From Pseudomonas sp. URMO17WK12:I2 (lineage in GTDB: Bacteria; Pseudomonadota; Gammaproteobacteria; Pseudomonadales; Pseudomonadaceae): a DNA stretch of 64,000 nt. A program made the position numbers and the translations under genes. Below the pieces are notes generated by a model. It was not told the origin of the DNA. It did no database searches and saw only the letters and a program-made list of their open reading frames with translations. Shown here piece after piece: positions 1-9,200 of this stretch. Where the stretch lies: NCBI RefSeq assembly GCF_003253735.1, contig NZ_QKYW01000003.1, forward strand, positions 310,001 to 374,000. Reading direction: 5' to 3'. Within the stretch, counting starts at the first letter, position 1. Each line of letters opens with the position of its first letter.

Positions 1-603
1 GCCGCCAAAGTACCAGGTAGGCAAGGCAATCACGGCGCCGACCAGCACCAGCAGGCCAATGTTGGCCCCCAGCAATTCTGCTGCCGCAACCGGGCCGGGA
101 TGTGGCGGAACCAGCGCATGCATGGCGGCGAAGGCGCCTGCGGCAGGTAGTGCGTAGGTCAGCGTCGAGCCGCCAAAACGTTTGGCCACGCTGAAGATGA
201 TCGGCAGCATGACCACCAGGCCAGCGTCGAAGAAGATCGGAAAGCCGAACAGCAACGAGGCCACGCCCAATGCGAATGGCGCCCGCTGTTCACCGAACTT
301 GTTGATCAGGGTGTCGGCCAGCACCTGGGCGCCGCCGGTGATTTCCAGCAGGCGGCCGATCATCGCGCCAAGGCCAACCAGCAGGGCCACCGCCGCGAGC
401 GTGGTGCCGAAGCCGCCGAGCAGTGTCGGCACGATCTTGTCGAAGGGAATCTGCGTCGCCAGCGCCGTGAAGATGCTCACCAGCACCAGGGCCAGAAAGG
501 CATGCAGGCGGAAGCGGATGATCATCAGCAACAGCAGCAGGACGGCGCCGGCAGCGATGGACAGCAGTGGCCCGGCGCCAAGGGTGGTGGTCACCTCATT
601 CAT
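1..603 (-). CDS. gntT: Gluconate:H+ symporter, GntP family (partial, C-terminus outside window)
   Basis: Inner-membrane permease that imports gluconate with protons. Only the first 201 codons are present; the frame is open to the window edge. The translation starts MNEVTTTLGAGPL and is made of long hydrophobic segments, with the GntP-type stretches FGFPIFFDAGLVV and HALVPPHPGPVAAAE. The ATG at 603 is preceded by a GGAGG-type ribosome site. It lies downstream of gntK on the same strand, so uptake and phosphorylation are probably co-expressed and controlled by the divergent GntR. A small upstream ORF overlaps its first codons. Family assignment is firm; gluconate as substrate is inferred from gntK and gntR. 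Confidence 0.9.
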   Translation of the reverse strand, partial: MNEVTTTLGAGPLLSIAAGAVLLLLLMIIRFRLHAFLALVLVSIFTALATQIPFDKIVPTLLGGFGTTLAAVALLVGLGAMIGRLLEITGGAQVLADTLINKFGEQRAPFALGVASLLFGFPIFFDAGLVVMLPIIFSVAKRFGGSTLTYALPAAGAFAAMHALVPPHPGPVAAAELLGANIGLLVLVGAVIALPTWYFGG

Positions 604-682
604 GGTGAGCGCCCTCCTCTATGCCTGCTGCCGGGTGATCAAAGGGGGTGCGGTACAGCTCAGCCCGATGTTTGGTATTCAT
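596..682 (-). CDS. Possible 28-aa leader peptide upstream of gntT
   Basis: A short ORF begins MNTKHRAELY and ends GAHHE, its stop lying 8 nt inside the gntT start region. A clear GGAGGCG ribosome site lies just upstream of its ATG. The peptide is hydrophilic with no membrane segment and I do not recognise it. It could be a translated leader coupled to gntT or a small protein; conservation was not testable. It fills most of the otherwise unexplained 125-bp gap between gntK and gntT. Confidence 0.35.
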   Translation of the reverse strand: MNTKHRAELYRTPFDHPAAGIEEGAHHE

Positions 683-728
683 GTCGCCTCCACTTGTCTT
701 TGTTATGGGAGATGCATGGGGTGCACGG

Positions 729-1250
729 TTAACGAGCGTCGTTGGCCCGCCACCAGTCAGCGGCCTTGCGGCCAAGGGTATCGATGGGTTGCGTGGCATC
801 CAGCGCCAGCGTGGAAGGCTCGCCATGGGGCGGTTCCAGAGTGGCGAACTGGCTGTCGATAAGGCTGGCCGGCATGAAGTGACCGGGGCGATTGCCGACG
901 CGTTGCGCCGCCTCTTCGCGGGACAGCTCGAGAAACACGAAGCCCAGGCCGGGCACGGCTTCGCGCAGCCGGTCGCGGTATTTGCGCTTGAGCGACGAGC
1001 AGGTCAGTACCGGGTGGGCGTGGGTTTCCAGCGCGCTGACCAGCTCCTGACCCAGGCGGGCCAGCCAATCGGCACGGTCGTCGTCATTGAGGGGAATCCC
1101 GGCGCTCATCTTCTCGATGTTGGCGGGCGGATGAAACTGGTCACCTTCGATCAGGTAACCGCCGACATGATTGGCGATAGATTCTCCGACGCAGCTCTTG
1201 CCACACCCGGACACGCCCATGACGACCACTGCGGTTATCGGTTTACTCAT
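729..1250 (-). CDS. gntK: Gluconokinase
   Basis: Cytosolic kinase converting gluconate and ATP to 6-phosphogluconate, feeding the Entner-Doudoroff pathway. The 173-residue protein has a Walker A loop GVSGCGKS at residues 12-19 and the GntK stretches EGDQFHPPANIEKMSAG and PLNDDDRADWL. Length matches the family. The ATG at 1250 puts the P-loop at the usual distance from the N-terminus; the longer open frame back to 1379 lacks family similarity. Divergent from gntR and upstream of gntT. Confidence 0.96.
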   Translation of the reverse strand: MSKPITAVVVMGVSGCGKSCVGESIANHVGGYLIEGDQFHPPANIEKMSAGIPLNDDDRADWLARLGQELVSALETHAHPVLTCSSLKRKYRDRLREAVPGLGFVFLELSREEAAQRVGNRPGHFMPASLIDSQFATLEPPHGEPSTLALDATQPIDTLGRKAADWWRANDAR

Positions 1251-1322
1251 CGTGCAACTCCAGCAGAAGACAGCGCTATCTTTGGCGGATAAGATCTGTG
1301 CAAGACAGCGGCTTCGAATGTT

Positions 1323-1345
1323 GTAACTGTTATATTGCCGGTTAC
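1323..1345. promoter_or_regulatory. Candidate GntR operator between gntK and gntR
   Basis: The divergent region holds an inverted repeat GTAAC-N13-GTTAC, overlapping a TATAAC hexamer on the minus strand that could serve as the gntK -10 box. A LacI-family regulator normally binds such palindromes next to its own gene. The site is assigned by position and symmetry only. Confidence 0.3.
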
Positions 1346-1443
1346 TGCTGCTCCAGGCTTGAGAGCGCAAGGTGCTCAATTGCCAAGCCCTCGAGACAGC
1401 GCTACCTTACCCAGCAATTCCGGCCGATGACAACCCCCTGGCG

Positions 1444-2469
1444 ATGAAATCTCCGACGCAAAGCAACTCCCGTACCCTAGGCATGCCGACCCTGGCAGAG
1501 GTCGCCGAACGCGCAGGGGTATCGACCATCACGGCTTCGCGGGCACTGCGCGGCGTGGCCACGGTAGGCGCCGATCTCGCCGAGCGCGTGCGCAGGGCTG
1601 CCGATGAGCTGGGTTATGTGGCCAACCCGGCGGCCCGCATGCTGGCCTCGGCCCGTAGCACCTCGGTAGTGGTGTTGATTCCGTCGCTGTCCAACCAGTT
1701 GTTCATCGAGCCGCTGGACGCCATCCACGAGGTGATGCGGCCACGCGGTATCGAGGTATTGATCGGCGATTACCACTATTGCCGCGACGAGGAAGAGCGA
1801 CTGGTACGCAACTACCTGCCGTACCGGCCAATGGGCATGCTGCTGACCGGTTTCGACCGTACCGAAGGCACGCGACACCTGCTCAACGCCAGCCGTATTC
1901 CCTGCGTGCACATGATGGAGTTGAGCGATGCGCCGGGTATTGCCAGCGTTGGGTTTTCCCAGCAGGCCGCAGGCGAAGCTGCCGCCGCACACCTGTTGCA
2001 GCAAGGGCGCAAGCGGCTGGCCTATGTCGCGGCCCAGCTGGACCCACGGGTGATGCAGCGCGGCGAAGGGTTTCGCCGCGCCTTGCAGGCAGCCGGCGTC
2101 TATGACCCGGCCCTGGAGCTGCTGCACCCCCTGCCCTCGTCAATCGGCCTGGGTTGCCAGCTGTTTCGCGAGCTGATGCAGCGCCATCCGGATGTCGATG
2201 GCATCTTCTTCTGTAACGACGACCTGGCCCAGGGCGCGCTTTTCGAGGCGCAGCGCACTGACCTCGCGGTGCCGGGCCGCGTGGCGATGGTCGGCTTCAA
2301 TGATCTGCCAGCCTCGGCGCACACCGTGCCGCGGCTGTCGTCGATCCACACGCCGCGCACGGAAGTGGGCCGCGAGGCCGCCAACCTGTTGCTGAAGATG
2401 CTCGATGGCCGCCCCGCTGCGCCCAGTATCGACCTGGGTTTCGAGCTGCGGGTGCGCGAAAGCAGTTAG
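1444..2469 (+). CDS. gntR: LacI-family gluconate operon repressor
   Basis: DNA-binding repressor, predicted to respond to gluconate or 6-phosphogluconate. An N-terminal LacI helix-turn-helix (TLAEVAERAGVSTITASRAL, about residues 15-34) is followed by the hinge NPAARMLASARS and a periplasmic-binding-protein-like sensor domain with the PSLSNQLFIEPLDAIHEVM stretch typical of GntR of pseudomonads. 341 residues with the ATG at 1444. A GTG at 1372 would add 24 residues before the HTH, and an ATG at 1483 would start directly at it; none has a strong ribosome site, so the start is uncertain. Divergent from gntK-gntT. Confidence 0.88.
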   Translation: MKSPTQSNSRTLGMPTLAEVAERAGVSTITASRALRGVATVGADLAERVRRAADELGYVANPAARMLASARSTSVVVLIPSLSNQLFIEPLDAIHEVMRPRGIEVLIGDYHYCRDEEERLVRNYLPYRPMGMLLTGFDRTEGTRHLLNASRIPCVHMMELSDAPGIASVGFSQQAAGEAAAAHLLQQGRKRLAYVAAQLDPRVMQRGEGFRRALQAAGVYDPALELLHPLPSSIGLGCQLFRELMQRHPDVDGIFFCNDDLAQGALFEAQRTDLAVPGRVAMVGFNDLPASAHTVPRLSSIHTPRTEVGREAANLLLKMLDGRPAAPSIDLGFELRVRESS

Positions 2470-2542
2470 GCGCCATTGTTCATCAAACCGCAATGCAGTG
2501 GCGCGATGCTGAAAGCCTGACACAGGGAAGTGTCGCCCCAGA

Positions 2543-2572
2543 AAAAAGCCCGGTAAATACCGGGCTTTTCTC
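2543..2572. terminator. Bidirectional intrinsic terminator gntR / mexS
   Basis: Stem AAAAGCCCGGTA / TACCGGGCTTTT followed by T-rich sequence on both strands, located between the convergent ends of gntR and mexS. Confidence 0.85.
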
Positions 2573-2584
2573 GTTCAGGTTCGA

Positions 2585-3601
2585 TCATTCGAGCGTCAGG
2601 GCGACGCGTCCACGATCCGGGCAGGCTTCCATGTAGCGATGCGACTCGGCGAACTCCTCGAATGGGAACGTCTTGTCGATACGCGGTTTGAGCAGGCCAT
2701 CGGCGGTAAGCATGTTGATGTGATCCAGCGCGCGCTGCACGGCGGCGTGATCCTGCTCGATCCCCAGTTCCGAGTGCCCGGTGAAGTCCAGCACGCAATG
2801 ACGGAAGAACTGCAGGTGCTTCTTGAACGCGGCGCAGGCGGGGAACGCGGTGTCGTTGCCACCGTTGAGCCCATAGAGGATCAGCTTGCCACGGGTCGCG
2901 GCCACGTCACCGAGCAGCTTGAGCTGCTGGCCGGCGCAGTGGTCGAGAATCACCTCGGCGCCCTTGCCTTCGGTGTAGCGCTCGACCTCGAGCACCAGGT
3001 CCTGTTCTTCGGTGAAAATGATCTTGTCGGCGCCCAGTTCACGCAGGAACTCGCGACTGCCCGAAACACTGGTCGAAACGATCACATTGGCACCCAGTGC
3101 CTTGGCCAGTTGCACCGACTGTGGCGCCAGGCAGTGGCAGGCTTCGGTGATCAGCACGTGCTGACCAGCCTTGAGCTTGGCCAGGTCGACCATGGCGAAA
3201 TAGGCGAACAGCAGGCCGGTGTAATGGATGCTCGCTTCGACCGGGCTGAGCACGTCCGGGTAGCGGGTCAGCGCATAGCGTGGCACCACCACCACATCTC
3301 CCCAGGTCGGGTAACGGTTGGGTGTGTTGGCCGGGAAGGCGGCCACCGGCGTGCCGACCGCGAGATCGTCAACGCCCTCACCCACGGCTTCAACGATACC
3401 GGCCAGCTCGGAGCCGACGCCGGAGGGTAATTTGGCTTCTTCGGAAGCCAGGTTCTGGCGCCACAGCACGTCGCCCCAACTGACGCCGAGCGCCTGGACA
3501 CGTACCAGCACCTCCCCGGCATTCGGAGTGGGTGTCGGCACTTCTTCGCACTGCAATACGCTGGCGTCGCCGAACTTGTGGAAACGGATCATGCGGGACA
3601 T
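2585..3601 (-). CDS. mexS: MexS-like zinc-independent MDR oxidoreductase
   Basis: Medium-chain dehydrogenase/reductase of the quinone-oxidoreductase type, 338 residues. It shows the GroES-like N-terminal half (EVLVRVQALGVSWGDVLWRQ) and a Rossmann half (LAKALGANVIVSTSVSGS). In P. aeruginosa the divergent neighbour of mexT is MexS, whose loss activates MexT and MexEF-OprN, apparently by failing to remove a reactive metabolite; the same arrangement is seen here. The ATG at 3601 has a GAGG ribosome site 7 nt upstream, preferred to the open frame reaching 3682. A nod-box-like site lies 87 bp upstream. Identity rests on family plus synteny. Confidence 0.88.
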   Translation of the reverse strand: MSRMIRFHKFGDASVLQCEEVPTPTPNAGEVLVRVQALGVSWGDVLWRQNLASEEAKLPSGVGSELAGIVEAVGEGVDDLAVGTPVAAFPANTPNRYPTWGDVVVVPRYALTRYPDVLSPVEASIHYTGLLFAYFAMVDLAKLKAGQHVLITEACHCLAPQSVQLAKALGANVIVSTSVSGSREFLRELGADKIIFTEEQDLVLEVERYTEGKGAEVILDHCAGQQLKLLGDVAATRGKLILYGLNGGNDTAFPACAAFKKHLQFFRHCVLDFTGHSELGIEQDHAAVQRALDHINMLTADGLLKPRIDKTFPFEEFAESHRYMEACPDRGRVALTLE

Positions 3602-3687
3602 CGTCAACCTCAACTGATCGCGGATTGGGTCATTCACTGGATTGGACTTTATCTGCAGACCAGGGTGCACACCACCCGACACGAGTA

Positions 3688-3711
3688 ATAGTCGTCATGC
3701 CTGGCAGTGAT
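3688..3711 (-). promoter_or_regulatory. Candidate MexT (nod-box-like) site upstream of mexS
   Basis: On the minus strand the sequence reads ATCA-N5-AGGCAT-N4-ACTAT. The outer elements and spacing match the MexT box I recall from the literature (ATCA-N5-GTCGAT-N4-ACYAT), while the central hexamer matches only at AT. It lies in the mexS-mexT intergenic region, where MexT is known to activate mexS in P. aeruginosa. Confidence 0.45.
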
Positions 3712-3843
3712 ATAGGCCGGCGGAACGTGTGGATATGCCAATGATACCGGTGTCTTTCCCAATGCGCTCAAGTGCTCGTACTATTGGCGGACAAGGCTCT
3801 CACTAGCGTCCCGCTCTGGCAAGCCCGCACATTTGGAACCCGG

Positions 3844-4761
3844 ATGAACCGCAACGACCTGCGCCGTCTCGATCTCAACCTGCTGATCGTGTTCGAAACA
3901 CTGATGCATGAACGCAGCGTGACCCGTGCGGCAGAGAAGCTGTTTCTTGGCCAGCCGGCGATCAGCGCGGCGTTGTCGCGCCTGCGCAACCTGTTCGACG
4001 ATCCGTTGTTCGTGCGCACCGGGCGCAGCATGGAACCGACCGCCCGGGCCCAGGAGATCTTCGCCCTGCTCTCGCCAGCGCTGGATTCGATCTCCACCGC
4101 GGTCAGCCGCGCATCGGAGTTCGACCCGGCCACCAGCACCGCGGTGTTTCGCGTTGGTCTCTCGGACGACGTCGAGTTCGCCCTGCTCCCTGCCCTGCTA
4201 CGCCGCCTGCGCTCCGAGGCGCCCAACGTGGTGCTGGTGGTGCGCCGCGCCAATTACCTGCTGATGCCCAACCTGCTCGCTTCCGGGGAAATCTCGGTAG
4301 GCGTCAGTTACACCGAGGAGCTGCCGGCCAACGCCAAGCGCAAGACCCTGCGGCGCAGCAAGCCCAAGCTGCTGCGCGCCGACGCCATTCCGGGCAAGCT
4401 CAGTCTCGACGAATACTGCGCCCGCCCCCATGCGATGGTGTCGTTCGCCGGTGACCTCAACGGTTTCATCGATGATCAGTTGGCGCGTTTCGATCGCACC
4501 CGCAAGGTGGTGCTTGCCGTGCCGCAGTTCAATGGCCTGGGCACGCTGCTCGCCGGTACCGATCTGATTGCCGTGGTGCCCGACTACACCGCCGCCGCGC
4601 TCACCGCCGCCGGCGGCCTGCGCGCCGAAGACCTGCCGTTCGAAAGCACCACCTTCGAAATGTCCATGGCCTGGCGTGGTGCCCAGGACAATGACCCCGC
4701 CGAGCGCTGGCTGCGCTCGCGCATCCAGATGTTCTTTGGTGATCCCGACAGCCTGGAATGA
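3844..4761 (+). CDS. mexT: LysR-family activator MexT
   Basis: Activator of mexEF-oprN and mexS, redox or electrophile responsive. 305 residues. N-terminal winged HTH (DLNLLIVFETLMHERSVTRA, then GQPAISAALSRLR, to about residue 65), then a LysR effector domain. The sequence closely resembles MexT as I remember it, including NRNDLRR at the N-terminus and AWRGAQDNDPAERWLRSR near the end. The frame is intact, with no sign of the frameshift that silences mexT in some PAO1 lines. The ATG at 3844 is chosen over the upstream open frame from 3772 because it gives the family N-terminus. Confidence 0.94.
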   Translation: MNRNDLRRLDLNLLIVFETLMHERSVTRAAEKLFLGQPAISAALSRLRNLFDDPLFVRTGRSMEPTARAQEIFALLSPALDSISTAVSRASEFDPATSTAVFRVGLSDDVEFALLPALLRRLRSEAPNVVLVVRRANYLLMPNLLASGEISVGVSYTEELPANAKRKTLRRSKPKLLRADAIPGKLSLDEYCARPHAMVSFAGDLNGFIDDQLARFDRTRKVVLAVPQFNGLGTLLAGTDLIAVVPDYTAAALTAAGGLRAEDLPFESTTFEMSMAWRGAQDNDPAERWLRSRIQMFFGDPDSLE

Positions 4762-4764
4762 CAA

Positions 4765-4783
4765 CTCGGCAATGGTTGCCGAG
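4765..4783. other. Hairpin directly after mexT
   Basis: Perfect 8-bp inverted repeat CTCGGCAA-TGG-TTGCCGAG four bases after the mexT stop. No T-tract follows, so it is at best a weak terminator or an RNA-stabilising hairpin between mexT and mexE. Confidence 0.5.
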
Positions 4784-4832
4784 GCTAGACCTAATAGATA
4801 GGTAGCTTTCTATTTATATTCCAATGGGTAAT

Positions 4833-4856
4833 ATCATCATTCACGATGATATCTAT
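4833..4856 (+). promoter_or_regulatory. Candidate MexT box upstream of mexE
   Basis: Reads ATCA-N5-CACGAT-N4-TCTAT, close to the remembered MexT nod-box consensus ATCA-N5-GTCGAT-N4-ACYAT (4 of 6 and 4 of 5 in the two variable blocks), about 80 bp before the mexE start. The first part is also a palindrome, ATCATC-N6-GATGAT. Position and similarity both support a MexT activation site. Confidence 0.65.
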
Positions 4857-4936
4857 CTTCGTGGCGTTCGATTCGTTCCCGGATGTTGCTGCGACCAAAA
4901 TCCGCCTCCATCACTCCCTCTTGGCGGATCGCAATC

Positions 4937-6157
4937 ATGGAACAGCCCAATCCAAGGCTCTGGCAATTTCCTCTGGCACTTACCGCGGCACTGATGCTGG
5001 CGGCCTGTGGCAAGACCGAGGAAAGCGCACAGCAGATGCCTACTCCCAAGGTCAGTGTGGCCGAAGTCATCGAGCAGCCCCTCAACGAGTGGGACGAATT
5101 CACCGGTCGCCTCGAAGCGCCCGAGTCGGTGCAGATTCGCCCTCGCGTGTCCGGCTTCATCGACAAGGTGAGCTTCAACGAAGGCGCCCTGGTGAAGAAA
5201 GGCGACCTGCTGTTCCAGATCGATCCACGCCCGTTCCAGGCCGAGGTCAAACGCCTAGAGGCACAGTTGCAGCAAGCCCGCGCTAATCAGGCACGGGCCA
5301 GCAGCGAAGCCCAGCGTGGTGAGCGCCTGCGCGAAGGCAACGCGATCTCCACCGAATTGGCCGATGCGCGCAAGACCGCGGCCCAGGAAGCCCAGGCGGC
5401 AGTGGCCGGCATTCAGGCCGAGCTGGACAACGCCCGCCTGAACCTCAGTTTCACCCGGGTGACGGCGCCCATCGATGGTCGCGTCAGCCGCGCCGAAGTG
5501 ACTGCCGGCAACCTGGTGACCGCCAGTCAATCGCTGCTCACCTCGCTGGTGTCGACCGACAAGGTGTATGCCTACTTCGATGCCGACGAGCGCGCCTTCC
5601 TGAAGTACACCGAGCTGGCTCGCCGTGCCGGCCATGACAGCCGTGGCAAGAGCCCGGTGTACTTGGGCCTGTCCAATGAACAAGGCAACCCGCACCTGGG
5701 CCAGCTGGACTTTCTCGACAACCAGGTCAACCCGCGCACCGGCACCATCCGCGGTCGCGCCGTGTTCGACAACCGTGATGGCCAGTTCACACCGGGCCTG
5801 TATGCCCGCCTGAAGCTGGTTGGCAGCGACACCTACGATGCCATGCTGATTCAGGACGTCGCGGTCGGCACCGACCTGGGCAAGAAATTCGTGCTGGTGC
5901 TCGGTGCCGACAACAAGGTCGCCTACCGCTCCGTCGAACTGGGGCCCAAGCTGGAAGGTTTGCGCATCGTGCGCAGCGGCCTGGCCAAGGGTGATCGCGT
6001 AGTGGTCAACGGCCTGCAGCGCGCCATTCCGGGCAGCACCGTGGACCCGCAAGCCGTGCCGATGGCCGACGAGAAAACCCTGGCGACCCTGGTAAAGCAG
6101 CGCAAGGCAGTGGCCTCGGCGCGCAATGACGAACCCCTGAAGGTCAGCATCAAGTAA
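4937..6157 (+). CDS. mexE: RND efflux membrane-fusion lipoprotein MexE
   Basis: Periplasmic adaptor linking the MexF pump to the OprN channel; exports chloramphenicol, fluoroquinolones, trimethoprim and quinolone precursors in P. aeruginosa. 406 residues with a lipoprotein signal, lipobox LAAC with Cys24. Barrel-sandwich/lipoyl halves flank a helical hairpin (RLEAQLQQARANQARASSEA). The block VSVAEVIEQPLNEWDEFTGR is MexE-like. The ATG at 4937 gives a standard signal peptide; the frame is open to 4883. First gene of mexEF-oprN, controlled by the MexT box upstream. Confidence 0.95.
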   Translation: MEQPNPRLWQFPLALTAALMLAACGKTEESAQQMPTPKVSVAEVIEQPLNEWDEFTGRLEAPESVQIRPRVSGFIDKVSFNEGALVKKGDLLFQIDPRPFQAEVKRLEAQLQQARANQARASSEAQRGERLREGNAISTELADARKTAAQEAQAAVAGIQAELDNARLNLSFTRVTAPIDGRVSRAEVTAGNLVTASQSLLTSLVSTDKVYAYFDADERAFLKYTELARRAGHDSRGKSPVYLGLSNEQGNPHLGQLDFLDNQVNPRTGTIRGRAVFDNRDGQFTPGLYARLKLVGSDTYDAMLIQDVAVGTDLGKKFVLVLGADNKVAYRSVELGPKLEGLRIVRSGLAKGDRVVVNGLQRAIPGSTVDPQAVPMADEKTLATLVKQRKAVASARNDEPLKVSIK

Positions 6158-6255
6158 CACCGGGCCTCGCCCTCCACCTTCCTACCCGAGAACCTGCTCG
6201 CGCCGCCTATGGCGTGTGCAGGCTGGGCTGTGCCCGCATCACAAGGACATTAACG

Positions 6256-9200
6256 ATGAACTTCTCACAGTTCTTCATCCAGCGGCCGATCTTCGCCGCC
6301 GTGCTGTCGCTGATCATCCTGATCGGCGGTGCCATCTCGCTGTTCCAGCTGCCGATCAGCGAATACCCGGAAGTGGTACCGCCCACCGTGGTGGTTACCG
6401 CCAACTTCCCCGGCGCCAACCCCAAGGTCATCGGTGAAACCGTGGCCTCGCCACTGGAACAGGCCATCGTCGGCGTGGAGGGCATGCTCTACATGTCCTC
6501 CCAGGCCAACAACGACGGGCGCATGACGCTGACCATCACCTTCGCCCTGGGTACCAACCTGGATACCGCCCAGGTGCAGGTGCAGAACCGCGTGACGCGC
6601 ACCATGCCGACCCTGCCCACCGAGGTGCAGCGCCTCGGCGTGACGGTCGACAAGGCCTCACCGGACATGACCATGGTGGTGCACCTGACGTCGCCGGATA
6701 ACACCTATGACATGCTCTACCTGTCCAACTACGCCGCCCTGAACATCAAGGACGAGCTATCGCGTCTGGATGGCGTCGGTGACGTGCGCCTGTTCGGTCT
6801 TGGCGACTACTCGATGCGCGTGTGGCTGGACCCCGACAAGGTCGCCTCGCGCGGTTTGACGGCCACCGACGTGGTCAACGCCATTCGCGAGCAGAACCGT
6901 CAGGTCGCCGCCGGCTCCCTGGGCGCGCCGCCCGCTGCCAGTGACACCAGCTTCCAGCTGTCGATCAACACCCAGGGCCGCCTGGTCAGCGAGGAAGAGT
7001 TCGAGAACATCGTCATCCGTGCCGGCGAAAACGGTGAAATCACCCGGCTCAAGGACATCGCCCGAATCGAACTGGGCTCCGAGCAGTACGCCCTGCGCTC
7101 GCTGCTCAACAACCAGCCGGCCGTGGCCATGCCGATCTTCCAGCGCCCGGGCTCCAACGCCATCGCCATTTCCGATGCGGTGCGTGAGCGCATGGCCGAG
7201 CTGAAGCAGAGCTTCCCCCAGGGTGTGGACTACGAAATCGTCTACGACCCGACCATCTTCGTGCGCGGTTCCATCGAGGCGGTGGTGCACACCCTGCTCG
7301 AGGCCATCGTGCTGGTGGTGCTGGTGGTGATCCTGTTCCTGCAGACGTGGCGCGCCTCGATCATCCCCCTGGCCGCGGTACCGGTTTCGCTGATCGGCAC
7401 CTTCGCGGTGATGCACATGTTCGGCTTCTCGCTCAACGCCCTGTCGCTGTTCGGCCTGGTGCTGGCCATCGGCATCGTGGTGGACGACGCCATCGTGGTG
7501 GTGGAGAACGTCGAGCGCAACATCGGGCTCGGCAAAACGCCTGTGGAAGCTACCAAGCAGGCGATGAAGGAAGTTACCGGCCCTATCGTCGCCACGGCGC
7601 TGGTGCTCTGTGCGGTGTTCATCCCTACCGCGTTCATCTCCGGGCTTACCGGGCAGTTCTACCAGCAGTTCGCGCTGACCATCGCCATCTCCACGGTGAT
7701 CTCGGCGTTCAACTCCCTGACCCTGTCGCCAGCTCTCGCCGCGGTACTGCTCAAGGGCCACCACGAGCCCAAGGATCGCTTCTCCCGTGGCCTGGATCGG
7801 CTGTTCGGCGGCTGGCTGTTCGCACCCTTCAACCGTGTGTTCGAGCGGGCCAGCAATGGTTATGTCGGCACGGTGCGCCGCGTATTGCGCGGTAGCGGCA
7901 TTGCCCTGATCGTCTATGCGGGCCTGATGGGGCTGACCTACCTGGGCTTCGCCAGCACACCGACCGGCTTCGTGCCACCGCAGGACAAGCAGTACCTGGT
8001 CGCATTCGCCCAGCTGCCGGATGCCGCCAGCCTGGACCGCAGCGAAGCGGTGATCAAGCGCATGTCCGATATCGCTGCCAAGCACCCCGGCGTGGCCAAC
8101 ACCGTGGCCTTCCCCGGGCTGTCGATCAACGGGTTCACCAACAGCCCGAACAGCGGCATCGTGTTCGTCACCCTGAAGGACTTCGACGAGCGCAGGGACC
8201 CGTCGCTGAGCGCCAACGCCATCGCCGCGGAGCTCAACGGCCAGTTCGCCGGGATTCAGGAAGCCTATATCGCCATCTTCCCGCCACCACCGGTGATGGG
8301 CCTGGGCACCATCGGCGGCTTCCGCGTGCAGATTCAGGATCGCGCCAACCTGGGTTATGACGAGCTGTACAAGGAAACCCAGAACATCATCGCCAAGAGC
8401 CGCCAGGTGCCGGAACTGGCCGGGTTGTTCACCAGCTACCAGGTCAACGTGCCCCAGGTCGAAGCCAATATCGACCGTGAAAAGGCCAAGACCCACGGCG
8501 TGGCCATCGATGAGATCTTCGACACCATGCAGGTCTACCTCGGTTCGCTGTATGCCAACGACTTCAACCGCTTTGGCCGCACCTACCAGGTCAACGTGCA
8601 GGCCGATCAGCAGTTCCGTCTGGAGGCCGAGCAGATTGGTCAGCTGAAGGTACGCAACAACCGCGGCGAGATGATCCCGCTGTCGACCTTCGTCAAGGTC
8701 AGCGATACCTCGGGCCCGGATCGGGTGATGCACTACAACGGCTTCATCACCGCGGAAATCAATGGCGCGGCAGCCCCCGGCTACAGCTCCGGCCAGGCCG
8801 AAGCGGCAATGGCCAAGTTGTTGAAGGAAGAGCTGCCCAACGGCATGAGCTTCGAGTGGACCGAGCTGACCTATCAGCAGATCCTTGCCGGCAACACCGC
8901 GCTGTTCGTGTTCCCGCTCTGCGTGCTGCTGGCCTTCCTGGTGCTGGCTGCCCAGTACGAAAGCTGGAGCCTGCCGCTGGCGGTGATCCTGATCGTGCCG
9001 ATGACCCTGCTGTCGGCCATCGCCGGGGTGATCCTGGCAGGTGGTGACAACAACATCTTCACCCAGATCGGCTTGATCGTACTGGTCGGGCTGGCGTGCA
9101 AGAACGCCATTCTCATCGTCGAGTTCGCCAAGGAGCAGCAGGAACACGGCCTGGATCGCGTCGCCGCGGTGCTGGAAGCCTGCCGCCTGCGCCTGCGGCC

